A model generated the notes under the pieces. The model made no database searches. It had not been told where the DNA came from and worked only from the letters and a program-made list of their open reading frames with translations. A program made the translations under genes and the position numbers. 64,000 nt of DNA, from assembly GCA_015039465.1 (NCBI GenBank), contig MU130010.1, positions 150,198 through 214,197 of the forward strand, given 5' to 3'. The stretch comes from Phlegmacium glaucopus (lineage: Eukaryota; Basidiomycota; Agaricomycetes; Agaricales; Cortinariaceae). Of the stretch, positions 40,506 through 52,473 are shown piece by piece; positions within the stretch are counted from its first letter, which is position 1, and the number at the start of each line of letters is the position of its first letter.

Positions 40506-41730
40506 ATGCCCGGGCCGGCCCATAGTTATCGCGCAACACCCATGACCTCTAGTTTCGAGTCAGAACAAGTTCTTAGGATAGATCAAGCGCAGCAGATCGT
40601 CCGTGCTTATCTTTCAGGACACAGTCAATCCGTTGTAAAGACCCTCAGCCAAATTGAAAATACAGGATTCAGGCAAGTTCAAGATCTATGATGGTCCATC
40701 ATGTCCAAGATTAATGACCTGCCCCTTCAGTTATACTCCTGCCTATAGGACCTATATTCTAGATTTGGACTCGATTGTTACCCCAAGCCATTCAACACGA
40801 TCATGTTCTTGTTTCCTGATGATAGCGTCCCAAATCACGGCTGTCAATGAGAGCTCAGGGACTAATTCTCTCCAGCTGATCCACCAGATCATCGGTCGCA
40901 TTCGCGCTCGAACAGATATCCCAATACCCGATTCCATTTTAGATACATCTCTCGAAATCGTTCCATTTCACTACCTCCTTTCCCCCGCCTGTCCTATCAA
41001 TTCTTCCAACATCGTCTCGCTTTCAACAGCCCGACAATCAGGTCTGCTCAGTGCAAGTGACAATGTCCTAATTGACCTTCAGATTGGAAAATGCCTTGGA
41101 CAATTACACAGTGGCGTTCAAAATGATTGGTATGGCTTGCCCCAGCTCGAAGCACCAGAAGATCCTTCCTACAGCTGGCAAGAATCCTTTACACTCCTAT
41201 TCGAAACTCTCCTTGGTGAATTAGAAACTGCAAGCGTGAAGCTTCCATACGAAGAGATTCGACGCTACCTGTCTCGAGCTATCGGGTCGTTTTTGTTTGA
41301 CGACGTCGAGGTGCCATCTCTAATTTGGTTCACTGGTTCAGATCACGATGTCTATGTCTCATTACCCGTAGATCGAGCAGCTGGGGCTGGGGTTTGCGAA
41401 ATTATCGCGATTCTGCCTAATATCGCTCATGCACTCTGGGGAGATCCTCTACTCGAAACCTTCTTCTTACCACCAAATCCGTCTACTGCCATGCTTGAAG
41501 CTTACTCAGAAAGCGGGGGAGGTCCATTAACGGTCTTTCCACGACAGAAGACAAAAAGGACTTGGTATACCTTGTTCTTGGCCTTGGTTGTCTTGAAGCA
41601 GCGGGGCTACACCATTAATATCGGGGCTGAGGGATTTGAGACTTTCCCCATGACCGAAATAAACCAGGCATGGGTTACGGACACGATATTGAAATCAATC
41701 AAATCCTTGAGAGATGCACCAACTTATTAA
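40506..41730 (+). CDS. Aminoglycoside phosphotransferase-fold protein with altered catalytic loop
   Basis: It resembles fungal proteins of the APH/choline-kinase fold. Exons are 40506 (or the ATG at 40542) to 40672 and 40731-41730; the intron has a GC donor. Visible blocks: GFSYTPAYRTYILDLDS, LIHQIIGRIRARTDIPIPD, LQIGKCLGQLHSGVQNDWYG, LPYEEIRRYLSRAIGSF, and a C-terminal part with ALWGDPLLETFFLPPN and FPRQKTKRTWYTLFLALVVL. Where APH enzymes have an HGD catalytic loop this protein reads LIWFTGSDHDVYVSLPVD, so the usual Asp may be missing or shifted and catalysis is doubtful. Substrate is unknown. The gene is divergent from BCS1, with 180 bp between starts. Confidence 0.72.
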
Positions 41731-41914
41731 CGGTTAAATTATCGATCGGTAGCACCATGCGAGACACAGGTACTAGTAGTACATAAATACCCAGTATAGG
41801 CTCGGAAAACTAAAAAATTAATCGCGACCACTGTTCCGATCAGGTATAAAGTGATTACGAGCAAACGTGAGCCATGATCGATGGGTGAACGTCCAGTGGT
41901 CTGCGCAATCCTTT

Positions 41915-43141
41915 TTAGGCCGTAGTCTTAACCTTTTTCTTGCCAGGTTTCGCCTCCCCCTTCATTCTCTCTAAATCCTTCTTCGCTTTCTCCTTCTCCT
42001 TCTTTGCTTGCGCGGCTGCCGCCTTCCTTAGCTTAGCCGCCTCTGCTTTCTTCTTGGCTTGCTCCTTCAGCTTAAGGGCCTTTTCCTTCGCTTTCTGCGC
42101 CTCCGCCTCTGCTTTCACCTTGATTTTCCTCTTTTCTTCCCTCTCTACTTCCCTTTCATGTTGGGCTTCTCTCCTGGCCCTGACACCAAATGAAGTTACA
42201 GCGGCGCGTTTCGTATAATCCTGTATGATAAATTAGATAGTTAAATCGACATGCATTTATCCTGAAAATTGAAGGAACAACTGACCGCTTTTGCTTCGCT
42301 TGAAAGCGCATTCCAGGTTGCGGCACGCTCTGCCACTTTTTCTCCAAAGTTATTGCCCACCGCTTCCTTGAATGTTTCTGAAACGAATCTATATACAATG
42401 AAAGTAATCAGAAAAAGACAGATAGGCAGAGAAGTTGAGAGGTCTATACAATGCATTTCCCGATCCCTTTGCCCTCCTTCGGCGAAGCTTCAAAGCTCTC
42501 TTAGCTTCAACGCTCAGACTGTTTCGCCACTTCACAAGAGCAGCTTTATGCGCTTCAACCGCCTCACGCGAGGGTGCATATGCCTTAGTGGATAACACCT
42601 CTTTAATGAATGGCCTCTAGTATCATACTACAACTGGATACATACCTTCTTTTCCTCTGCAGAGAATTTAGCCCATGCGGCGGCAGCCCCGCGCAGAGTA
42701 TCCATAAGCGGGATGAATGTATCCTCATCTTGTAGCCGCTTTGCTCGATATTCTGCAGCGAATGCCGCAAAAGATCCCATAGGCCTCTTGGAAGGAGGCT
42801 TAAGGTCCTTCTTTAAGACTTTGTTAGAGAAGAAAAAAAAAATCAGTCTACTAGATATATCGCTTATTGATATGCTTACTCTTCTTGGGTTTATCCTGCT
42901 TTTTTAAAGCGGCGGGTTTTTTCTCCGACTTGATATCTGGCTTGCTTTCAGATTTGGGCTTTGTTGTTGAGGGATTTGGGCTGGCCACTTTACCCGCTTT
43001 CTGAGCGGGTGAATGGTCGGAACTCGTTGTCAAGAAGTGACGCGTCGCAACATATGAGAGCGGTAAAACAGAACGTTTAAGCTTGAAAGACGACGCAAAA
43101 GCATAGCTACGATGATTCCGGAGTAGGGAGAACATCGCCAT
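41915..43141 (-). CDS. Mitochondrial HMG-box DNA-binding protein (Abf2/mtTFA-like)
   Basis: A probable mitochondrial nucleoid protein. The N-terminus (MAMFSLLRNHRSYAFASSFK, then RSVLPLSYVATRHFLTTS) is a likely presequence. A Lys/Pro-rich linker leads to a first HMG-type box (SKRPMGSFAAFAAEYRAKRL, AAAAWAKFSAEEK). A second helical block follows (EAVEAHKAALVKWRNSLSVE, FVSETFKEAVGNNFGEKVAE, RAATWNALSSEAK). The C-terminus is a long Lys/Glu/Ala coiled region ending GKKKVKTTA. There are five or so exons with standard introns. The Kx-PM and WxxLS pattern fits HMG boxes, but sequence identity across this family is low, so the name is by analogy. Confidence 0.72.
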
Positions 43142-44380
43142 GTGGATGCAGTACTATATGTTTATGTTCTTATGTAAAAAGAGGAGAGGATAAGACAAGT
43201 AAGACTTGGGAATTCAACTTTCAACTGGTTTGCTCGAACCAAATATTTACAAACAACGCGTCTTTTCGATCGAGTCTCTAAGTAACAAGTCGTTAGTACA
43301 CAGCCTTCGAGCTAAATATCATTTCGAGCCTCATCTGTGAAGATTAGATCCGTCAGAGTTTCAGGATACCATTCTGAACGAATCACTTTGAAAAAATAAT
43401 ATAAAAAAGGAATTAACTTTTGGCTGAGCAGGTTTAATCCATGGAAAAGGTTGTTGACTGGATCCAGAGAACGAACTCCTTGGTACAGTGCATACGCAAG
43501 GTCAACAATTGGAGTGACAAAGGGAGTGAAAGAACAATAAAAGATAAAAAACGAAGTTTTCTGGGGACCGCATCTGAGCTCCGAGAAAAAACTCCAGAGT
43601 AGTTTAGAGAGAGAGACAGTATGGTAGAATTATACCGGACGAATTGTGCAGGGTTCCAAGACCTCAAATAATCGACATTCGCATGAGGTGCGCACTTTGT
43701 CTGCAGCTGTCCAACAGAAAACGTTGCTTCTGCGGTCTACCGCGGAATAGTAGACACTGAGCACTATTATCATAAGTAAGTATCATTCTAGACCTCTTCT
43801 AGTGGATAGTATTTCCTCTTCGATGACCTGCACCGTCTTATTTTTAGATCGACTTTCTTGGCGAATTCGTGCTGCAGACAGAGATAGACTAGTACCATTG
43901 AGGTTACGATGACTTTGACGAGAATGAAATATGGGCAGGCATTATTAGCCGCCGATGATGTGCCTTCTCGGGCTCATAGCATTCAGCACGAAGCTACAAC
44001 TTGAATTTTACGACTCACATAATCTGCAAAGACTCGTGGCTGCCGCCACTGACCTCCTTGTCTGATTTTCTGACGATTGCGGTAAATTTTATCGATCACG
44101 ATGGACGATGGCGAGTACCAGGCGCGCACTGGTAGCACAATTTTGTTGTAGTTCGCGTGAATGAAAGCAATGTTTTCACAATATGGTGTGAAGAATCTAA
44201 ATTCAGAATGGGGTTTGTTTGTACACTTGAATGTGTAATAAATAGGGTACAAAACCACCACATATTTCAGTTTCACCAGTGAGAAAGAAACTCCAGGTAT
44301 AGATATATGTATTACAGGGTACATTCCAGCACATTCCTTGCAAGTTCTTGTTCTAATTTTGACTGTACGTCCAGCCCCTG
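43142..44380. other. Non-coding gap
   Basis: About 1.2 kb between minus-strand genes. Minus-strand open stretches at 43434-43667 and 43983-44384 show no family resemblance. No repeat or RNA gene was recognised. Confidence 0.45.
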
Positions 44381-45864
44381 TCAATGGCCAAAAAAAGTGC
44401 GCCCAATGATGTCTTGTAACCCTTCTTGTATTCCAAGATAGTCGTGGCCTCCTGCTAAAGTTTTCACAAGAACTACCTTGCGTCCATTTTCGGAGAATTC
44501 ATCTACTCTACCAAAGTTCGCCAAGGTCGTACTCGTCAAAATTTCGTTTCGTTTCTGTCGTCGTGCTTTTTGTTGACCTTCTACGATTTCCCAATCCTGT
44601 TTGGACATACTAAAGACATTGTTTGGCATGTCTAGAGGTGGCAGTTGTCTTTCCAAGAATGCTTGGAATAAAACATCAGAGTGCGAGTCAGGAATCTCCC
44701 AGTCGTTTTCGGCATGTGCAATCAGCACAGACGAGGCAGTAATGTTCTGGGAGATGTTAGCACCAGATATGGTACGCAGAAGGATGAAGAACACACGGGA
44801 ACGGCCTGAAGGGTATCAAAATTATCCATCAAAGCCCTTTGTATAAGGCCTAGTAGTGTTATAATGTTGGCTGCAAATCACCATCGAAAATGTGGCCCTA
44901 CTTACCAACAGCGCCTGGAATCACAGCGAGGGGCTTCATCAGGGGAATGAAGCCAAACATGTTGTAGGTATGCAGCACCTCTCGTATGCTTGTGAAGGGC
45001 TATGGATGTTGTCGTCGGTTTAGCTTCACACAAAAAAAATGAATTGCCACCTACTGATAAAAGTACAATGCCTCTGCATTTAATACCCTCTGAAGAAAGC
45101 TCTGCGGCGAGTAGGCCTGAAACTCCCGTGCCCAAACTGTGACCTACAATCAAGATATCTTCTGCTCTCTTTCCGTGAGCAACTAGCCAATCGAATGCTG
45201 AGCGTGCGTCACGGAGTAAGCCAGCTTCAGAAGGCTGCCCCGTACTGTCCGCAAATCCACGATAATCAATTGCAAGAACATTTGCGCCGAGTCTAGATGA
45301 AAAACCCTGGTAATGTTGAATACGCGCCGAGAAGGCACGGGTGGCAGCATTGCCGTGCAGGAAGAGAATGGCTGGGTACTCTTTCAACGCCGGTATAACT
45401 TGAGCGGCGGTATTGGTGGGTATTGTGGGCAATGAACGATAATAGGGATCAGATAGAACGAACCATGCACCGATGGTCTCGTTATCTGGTGTTCGGATCT
45501 TTAGATTGAGGGTTCTATTGGCTAGTAGAAGGATTGATAAGTAAGCGATGAAATTCAAATATTCGGCAGCTATGCTACGCACGAGCTAATCCATACTTCT
45601 CTGGGATGTCAAAATTTGCAAACAGGGGCAGTTTTACAACATTCAGGTATAGCACACTAGGGTCAGAGGTTAAAAGTGATGGTTGAAATTGACTCTTGAA
45701 GACAAGGGGAACACATACTGGCTCTGGAAATAAGGTATAGTAAGGAGAAGTACAAGGGAGATGTAGATAGCGCCGAATATTACAAGATATTTCTGTGCAT
45801 GAAAGAGGAAGTTAGTAACGTTTGGCATTGAGGCACTTCCACCCCTCGACAGGAAGCAATTCAA
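44381..45864 (-). CDS. ABHD12-like alpha/beta hydrolase (lipase), membrane-anchored
   Basis: A serine hydrolase of the ABHD12/ABHD13 group; animal relatives hydrolyse monoacylglycerol and lysophosphatidylserine. The N-terminus has one hydrophobic segment (YLVIFGAIYISLVLLLTIPY), so it is probably ER-anchored. Blocks: LPLFANFDIPEKYGLAPNRT, RTPDNETIGAWFVLSDPYYR, the oxyanion motif ILFLHGNAATR, DYRGFADSTGQPSE, the nucleophile elbow VGHSLGTGVSG, and PFTSIREVLHTYNMFGFIPL. The acid residue lies in IAHAENDWEIP and the catalytic His in LAGGHDYLG near the C-terminus. The triad is complete. There are five or so exons with GT-AG introns. Confidence 0.88.
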
Positions 45865-46119
45865 ATATTCAACTTGTCCCCTTATTTGGTCATATTAGAC
45901 AGGAACCGTGATGGACCTTGGGTCAGATAATAATATTAATGTGGACTCCTGCTGGGAAATAATGAGAGAAGTGTTATAGCGACTTTGCTGACAATGGTAT
46001 ATGGAGGTATATTTAAAAGGATGGTATTGCCATCAAATCGATATCAGTGACCCTGATGGTTGTGCGCGTTATACAAGTGAGCGGCTGCGTACTGAGTAGG
46101 CTGAAAGAAACCACAGGTG

Positions 46120-47529
46120 TTAAGAAGAGTGGGAATAGGCAGGGGGAGTATCTAAGTATGTAACTTCGCTTGCTGTATTGGACAGTCTTTCAATAGTCCT
46201 ACTGCGAGCTAACCGCCACTTCTCTGGCGGTACCTGATAGCTTCCGGCGGCGAGCAACAACTGTTGCAGTGCAGCTGGAGGATCTGAATCAGGGTAGGTC
46301 ACCGGCAGTGAGCCTGAGGTCGAATACGCTGAGGTCGAAAGTGTATCTTCTATCAAAAAGTCTGATGAAATCAGGGGGGTCGAAGGAAGTATTGTGGAAG
46401 GGCTGTCAGTATAGGCATTTGAGGTGAATGGCCTAGCATTTAAAGTGAATGGCCTAGGGATAGTCGGGTTGCTCCCTGGAATCAATCACATAAGACTTAA
46501 TTCATTACAAAGGGAGGAAATTGAGGAAGCCAGACGTACACTGAAGAGGCTTCTCCGGGGTTTGAGGATCAACTGACCTTTGCTTCCTTCGGCGACAAAA
46601 TAAGATCAGAGCAATGAGAAGGACAAGAAACAGAAGGCCTCCCAGCACGCCGGCAACAATTGGAACTGTGGAGAGATTAGAGGAGACGGGTGATTCAGTG
46701 ACTGCTGAATTATTGGCAGGTGCGGCCGTAGGGTCATTCTGTGTGGAAGACAAAGCACTGGCCGTCGAAGAAGCACTGGCCGTCGAAGAAGCGCCGGACA
46801 TAGATGATACTGAGCTGACGCTGCTCTTTAAACTTAAAAGATTGGTAGACGACGCTGTGGCTTTATCAAAGACTATGAGCCAAACACGGAAATGCCATAC
46901 CATGTCACAAGAACGTACCTGATGGTGGATCGTTAACGACAATTGTTATCACAGGTGCAGCATTTGAAGTAGTAGGTGCTGCTGTCACAGTGGGGGGCAG
47001 AGATTTTGAAGTTGCGCTATTCAAGGGTTAGAGAAAAACAGAGCCAGAGAGCGAAATATACTAACGGGGCATTATTATCTGTGGGATCATAATCGATCCG
47101 ATCCAACCTGAAGTAGTCTTCATTACCCGTATTGTTGATGACCAGAAGATGAGATCCCATTGGTAGCGGGGGAGAGTTCCAAAACACATATTGATATTGC
47201 ACCGGTGGAATCGCCACAACAGCTACGTGAACGGCTGGCCCATTATCAATGCTAAATGATGCCATACTCCGCATCTGTCCATCTCCTGTGGGTATCGTGC
47301 AGATAATTGCGACTCGAGAGCCTAAACAAGAATTATTTAAGTTGGGAATAATTAGGTTACAGAATCAACAGCATGACAGACCTGTAAATCTAACTCTGGC
47401 ATTTGCTCCAATATTTGAGGTAGAGTGCATTGTCCCGGTCCAAGGAGGTTCTGAGGTGATTAACACCCAACCATCTGAATATACAACTTGTGGGTCATTG
47501 TCGTCGATGGAAGCAAGATAAATAGCCAT
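46120..47529 (-). CDS. Single-pass membrane protein with an N-terminal beta-sandwich-like ectodomain
   Basis: A type of protein common in Agaricomycetes; function unknown. It starts MAIYLASIDDNDPQVVYSDG and continues WVLITSEPPWTGTMHSTSN, GANARVRFTGSRVAIICTIP and LLVINNTGNEDYFRLDRIDY, resembling a carbohydrate-binding jelly roll. A Ser/Thr/Ala-rich stalk (SSVSSVSSMSGASSTASASS) precedes one membrane helix (VAGVLGGLLFLVLLIALILF) and a CRRRKQR stop-transfer signal. The cytoplasmic tail ends DTPPAYSHSS. The stalk holds short repeats (STASASSTASALSS). The start codon lacks an obvious signal peptide, so topology is uncertain. Last exon is 46120 to about 46480. Confidence 0.75.
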
Positions 47530-48583
47530 CAAAAGAGAGAACTAGCCGCACTGCTTGCAGTGGAGGCGCCAAAAAGAATGAACGAGAGTAGAACCAAGCG
47601 GCAACAACAAAGGAAGGGGGTTTAGGAATGCGGCCCCAGGCGGGCGCTGACCCAATGAGGATGAATATTCAATATTCACAGCTAATCAAGACTCAGGAGG
47701 CTCAGGGCATAACTACACTTCGGGGGTTCCGGTGGTAAGGTAGGGCCTGGTAGGGCCTGGTAAGGCTCATATGATCCTCCCAAAAACCGTACTTCCTTCC
47801 CTCAGGGCACTCTTAGACTCTCTTAGACTCGACCCAGCTACTCGGGATCTTTCTGGAATCTGCTATGTGGGAGGGCGGGAAAAATAAATTTCGGCGGTTT
47901 TTTGATTTGGGAGTATTATTAGATCCAAAGTTAAGCCGATACCGAAATAGAAAAAAAAATGGAAAAATAGGGTTGGAAAGGAGTGCCAAGAGCTGTGCCA
48001 AGTCATCCAGGCGAGACGGAAATATGGAAATTTGGGCGGTGATCGTATGGATGGATGCACATTGTCGGCGCTAGGGCTGCGCACCGTTCGCATTACGGGT
48101 ACAGTTGCGGACAACCAAACACGATAATTTTGATATCTCACAACTGATTTCAGATATTTGGATTCAGCAGGTTGAAATACGTCAAAAAACATGTCTCCGA
48201 GGTTTTTCCCACGACCCTTTAGGTGGCCAAATTTTTTGGACCAAAAGTTGTAAAAAAATGTATGCTACCTCGGTTCAGAATGGCATCAGTCAACATCATT
48301 GCTCTGTTAGAAACCTGTCAATGTTGTTTTTGTTTCCTAACAGCCCATGTGGCAGCGTTAGGTTGCCGGATTGTGTTGGTAGGTATCATTACAGTTGTTT
48401 TCATGTTGATGGTAATAATAGTCGGACTTGGAATTTGGCGTTTTTCTTGTAGAGGACATTGAAGCGGAGATAGCCTACTGTTCTTACTGCTTGACGTAAT
48501 GCGAGACCCAAGCTGGACCAGTCAGAGTGCCCAAGGGTTTATTGCAGGAATACAATCATACCAATTACTAAGTAGTATACCGC
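47530..48583. other. Non-coding gap at the edge of the mobile-element region
   Basis: About 1 kb. There are short direct repeats GGTAGGGCCTGGTAGGGCCT (47740-47763) and TCTTAGACTCTCTTAGACTC (47811-47830). A 60-residue hydrophobic ORF on the plus strand at 48280-48462 has no homology I can recognise. No gene is asserted. Confidence 0.45.
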
Positions 48584-48956
48584 TAGTGATGCCAACGGCT
48601 AAGCTGATCAATTTCAAATATTTTACTTTGTAGCCTCAAATAAATTAGTGAAAATTCTGGAAATATTTCAGTAACTAGATATCTCTGAAAGCCGATGAGT
48701 CTCCTGTGAACGCTAAGCAATCCAATAAGCCCATTCAGAAATATCTGACCGGCTACAAAACAGCTCATTTTTTGAGCCGTTTTGTAGCCAGTCAAATATC
48801 TTTACACCAGTTACATTCTCTGCTTAGAGTTTGCAGGAGACCCATCGGCTTTCAGAGATATCTAGTCACTCAAATATATTCAGAATTTTCACTAATTTAT
48901 TTGAGGCTACAAAGTAAAATATTTGAAATTGATCGGCTTAGCCGTTGGCAACACTA
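48584..48956. mobile_element. 373-bp palindromic MITE
   Basis: The two halves are inverted copies with moderate divergence, meeting near 48770. The left end TAGTGATGCCAACGGCTAAG matches the complement of the right end CTTAGCCGTTGGCAACACTA. The same inverted similarity runs through both arms (for example GCCTCAAATAAATTAGTGAA). The TAGTG-TGCCAAC tips recall hAT-type ends, but the flanking eight bases do not match, whereas a TA duplication is possible. There is no coding capacity; ORFs on both strands are just mirror translations. Confidence 0.85.
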
Positions 48957-50244
48957 TTAATACCACTGCTGTTACAAACTATCTTTTTCTTTTCTTAACT
49001 CCTCTGAACACATGTCCATTTCACCTATATGCATTCTCTTTTTACTTTTCATCTCCGCTCACAACATGTTTACCTCTCCTTTTTCATCGTTTCATCTATT
49101 TATACCTATGCCACACACCTTACATGCTCACGCCTCACATTATGCATGACTCACATATTTACTATAAATACTGTATTTACATACATGTATTCCCTTAGCT
49201 AATTCTTGAGAATCTAACCTGGTTACTTCGCTCTCAAATCTTCCTCAAACTCTTAAGACAATTCCTTGAGACTTCTCTCTTGGTATTCTTTAGAGCTCAA
49301 CAAATGATAAATCGATCTTTATACGACTGTCTACAGTCAGAATCATCTGAACTGTTTGAAGTTGTAACAGCCACAGTGGCACATCAATGTCAACAATAGA
49401 GAGAGGGAGAGAGAGACAATAAAAGCTCCTTGGAAAGACGAAGACCCAAAGAATCTGGGATTTGGAAACACCGCCGTACATGACCGGCGGCTTGTACAGC
49501 GGCAACATCCGAAAGGACATGTGCTGTGTTTTTTCTTCCCATCTCTTGAAGTTTGAACATGGTGGTTCAGAGTTCTCCATGAGCGTCCCTATGTGATACC
49601 TCTTATCATTTCTACACTCGCTTATAATATATATGTTACATTCCGTCATACGTGACTCCGGTCCGACTCCAACAGAGTTGTTTCCGGTAGTCCATACTCC
49701 TTTCCAGTACTCTCCCTTGTTTCCGGTTCTACTCCACCTACGTCCGACTCCGAGACTTTTCCGTATCATTCTGACTCTTCTGACGTCACTCCAAACCCAT
49801 TACCACTTCTTCACCTCTACCACTATTCTTTGTCATCATCTTTCCCACCATCAGTCAGCATACCCGCCATGGATTATTCACCCAAGAATGCAGGACCTTT
49901 TTCGGGAGCAGAACGCAGCACTTATATTTATCATTTACTTTTCGGTCGCTATTCCTTTATTTATTTAAGTACTCGAAACTTGTATGTTTTTCCTCAGTTC
50001 AAATATCAACTTAGTTTCCTCCTCTTGTTTTTCCTCTAAGTCACTGAGGTCTTCCGACTTGTTACTTTCCTCTTCCGTTCCGAAATCAGGACACCTTAGG
50101 AGCTGGGCGGCACAGCACACACGCTGAGGCCAACGTCCTTTCCGGGTTACTGTTCCGGTTCCGTTCCGTCCATTCCAGAGTAACTCCGACGTGACTTCCT
50201 TTTGTTTTAAACTTAACAATATACTGTTGTGTCATGAACCTTAC
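48957..50244. other. CT-rich non-coding stretch
   Basis: About 1.3 kb between the palindromic MITE and the Ty3 remnant. It is rich in CT words such as CGACTCCG and TTCCGGTT. The base composition resembles the LTR at 52.5 kb, so it may be a decayed LTR, but I could not align the two. Confidence 0.4.
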
Positions 50245-50323
50245 TGTTAGGGCAACTGCGACACTGACTTAGTCAAGCTAGCAGGGGATCCAAAGTTAAT
50301 AATATTTTAAAGGGATATCTACA
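50245..50323 (-). repeat. Truncated 3' LTR end (79 bp)
   Basis: It matches the left part of the LTR at 52474-52552 with only a few substitutions, both beginning TGTTAGGGCAACTGCGAC and ending in ATCTACAA. The match stops exactly where protease-coding sequence begins, which marks an internal deletion. Confidence 0.9.
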
Positions 50324-51213
50324 AATAATCCGGAACTCCTTCTTTTGTGTCGGACTGTGTGTTGCGCTGGAAAGCTTCTGCAAGACGTTGGGAGATGGTG
50401 GAGGTGGCTCGGATATCTGCCTGCAGTGGTAGTAGGCCGGTGGCAAATATTCTATCGCCATCCTCAAATTCAGGATTTGGGCTACTTTCCTCCTCGTCAT
50501 CCTCATCACAATCTTCCACATGAGCTGGAAGTGGGCTGGTCAAACATTTTTCAATTCGGCATATTTCCGCATTTTGAATTTTCTGTTCTTCTCGGATTTC
50601 ATTCCTGCATTCCGAGCAACAACGGGGTGGACAACGGGACATTTTTACTTCTCCGGTTGCCCAGTCAATCTCCAGGTTGTGCATCTTAAGCCAGGAGTGT
50701 CCGAGAATCAACATTTGTTTTCCCAGTCCAGTGACGGCAAACAAGGATCTTTCGGAATGTCCTTTATATCTGAGTATCAGATCAACCACTTCCATGATCG
50801 ATCCGGCTTCATTTGGGGTACCGTCAACATTAAATACCGGAATCGGATTTGACAGGGACCTTGTTGTGAGCCTGTTAGTTTTGACATAGTCTCTGTCAAT
50901 AAACCTTCCGTCGGCACCGGAGTCTATTAAGGACAGAAAGGAGTTTACTTCTCCGGTGTCGGTTGTTTCAATGCTGACTTTGAGTTCCAGTGATTTAGAG
51001 TCAGCATTGAGGGAGCCAATAGTGAACTTTTTTGGGAGGGTTCTTTCCCATCGGGGTCGGAACACTCTGGATTTTTTTTGGAATTTCTGATGTTTGTACG
51101 ACTTGAATGTTTTCAACCGTCTCATCTATTTCATCAATGTTATCTACATGTAAAACAGAGAACTGGTTGGTCGTTGACAGCAAGGGTGTACAGTTCACTT
51201 GCTGTTTTGGCAA
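50319..51213 (-). pseudogene. Ty3 protease region (pol 5' part), degenerate
   Basis: A retroviral-type aspartic protease that would process Gag-Pol. The catalytic motif is FLSLIDSGADGRFID, followed by the hydrophobic flap region and LGHSWLKMHNLEIDWATG, the conserved C-terminal block of the domain. A zinc-like Cys cluster (CPPRCCSEC) follows, then an acidic linker. The frame is continuous from about 51050 to 50319, but the segment joining it to gag (51213 to about 51010) is in another frame, so it is not an intact ORF. It ends at a stop that lies within the LTR fragment. Confidence 0.85.
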
Positions 51214-52424
51214 AAATCCTCGGTCTGACTTTTGTGTTCAGTGTTCTCCGAAGGTTCCATCGGTTCCGGATCAGGTACTTTGTCATATTCGGACAGTCGG
51301 AATTCCAAGAGGGTATGGAGTTCGTCATTGGTCATTGTCCGGACGTCAAAACATTTTTCGCAATGTCTCCCGATGTGTCCGACGCCTCCACATCGGAAGC
51401 ATGACAGCAGTACAGAACCTGCTTTTCGGGCTGCGTCAATGTCCATAGGTACAGGGTTTCCCAGAGTTGGTACAAGGTGTGCGTTCCTCTGTGGCAGAAT
51501 TGATGGATTGAATCGGAGTGTGGTGGTACCGATTGGTCGAGAGGTGGTTGCTGGACTTTTGTAAGCTGACTGAAAAGCCTTGTTAGTGGCTTGGTTTTCA
51601 TCTATTGTCCAGGCCATTCTGTACCATCCCGTTGGGTCTGTATCGGATGGTCTTCCAGAAGCCATTGTAGCAATGGAGTTCTGAATCTGGGCATTCAGGC
51701 CTCTTTGGAACTTTACTACAATAGTTTTTGGATCAGTGTATCCGGAGTCTGTAATTAGGTCTTGGAATTCGTCCACATATTCTTCCAAGGACCGGTTTTT
51801 CTGGAAATATCCAGTTGACTCTAGTCGGTTGATGGCAACCAAGTCCGCATTTGCGGGACAGAACTCCTTTTTGAAGTCGTCTCGGAAATCGGACCAATCC
51901 AGAAACCGGGTTGACTCAGGATTCTCTGTTTCCCATCGGAAAACCCTAGCTGCCCACTTTGATGCTCTTCCGGATTTCATGTAGGACATGGCCCAGATAA
52001 TTTTTGTTTGCTCATCCGAGAACTCATCGGAACAGAGCTGGATGTACATTTGGCACGAGTGAAGGAACACAGTTCCTTTGGATCGTTCTCCGTCAAACTC
52101 CGTTGGGAATGCTGGCCTCGCAGAACGAGTCCGGGGTATGTTTTTGGTTCGTGGGGGAACCTCTTGTTGTGGTACAGGTGATTGTACATTCGGAACAAGT
52201 CAGTGGAGTGTCTCCGTAATTCGGTCAAATCTGTTTTGATATTTGATGTCCCGAGCTCGCAGTAGGACAACTTCTCTTTCCAGCTGGGCGGTGCATTCAT
52301 CATCCATGGCTGATAGGAAGGAGCCACTCGGAGATGCGTGCTGCAAAGACAAGGAGGGAGCCACAGTCTGGGAGTGTACAGAGTCTGATTGGCCCAAATC
52401 GGGGGCTGTGAATCGGACTATCAT
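51195..52424 (-). pseudogene. Ty3 gag with one in-frame stop
   Basis: The capsid domain shows MSYMKSGRASKWAARVF, FLDWSDFRDDFKKEFCPANA, TGYFQKNRSLEEYVDEFQDL and IVVKFQRGLNAQIQ. A zinc knuckle CFRCGGVGHIGRHC is near the C-terminus. The frame is open from 52424 to 51195 apart from a TGA at 52202-52200, after ITETLH; the coding sense continues at once after it. This is typical of Ty3 gag in mushroom genomes. Confidence 0.88.
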
Positions 52425-52473
52425 TCCACTGTGTGGACTGGACTCGGTCCTTTAAGGGAAGATCCTTTCCTAA

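Noticed and set aside
43983..44384. 133-residue minus-strand ORF beside the ABHD12-like gene
   Set aside because: No conserved motif; it overlaps the 3' end of the hydrolase gene and is likely its 3' UTR.
48280..48462. 60-residue hydrophobic ORF on the plus strand near the mobile-element region
   Set aside because: No homology, no supporting splice or codon evidence, and it lies in a decayed region; hydrophobic short ORFs arise by chance.
48583..48960. Related ORFs of 70 and 84 residues on opposite strands
   Set aside because: Translations of the two arms of the palindromic MITE.
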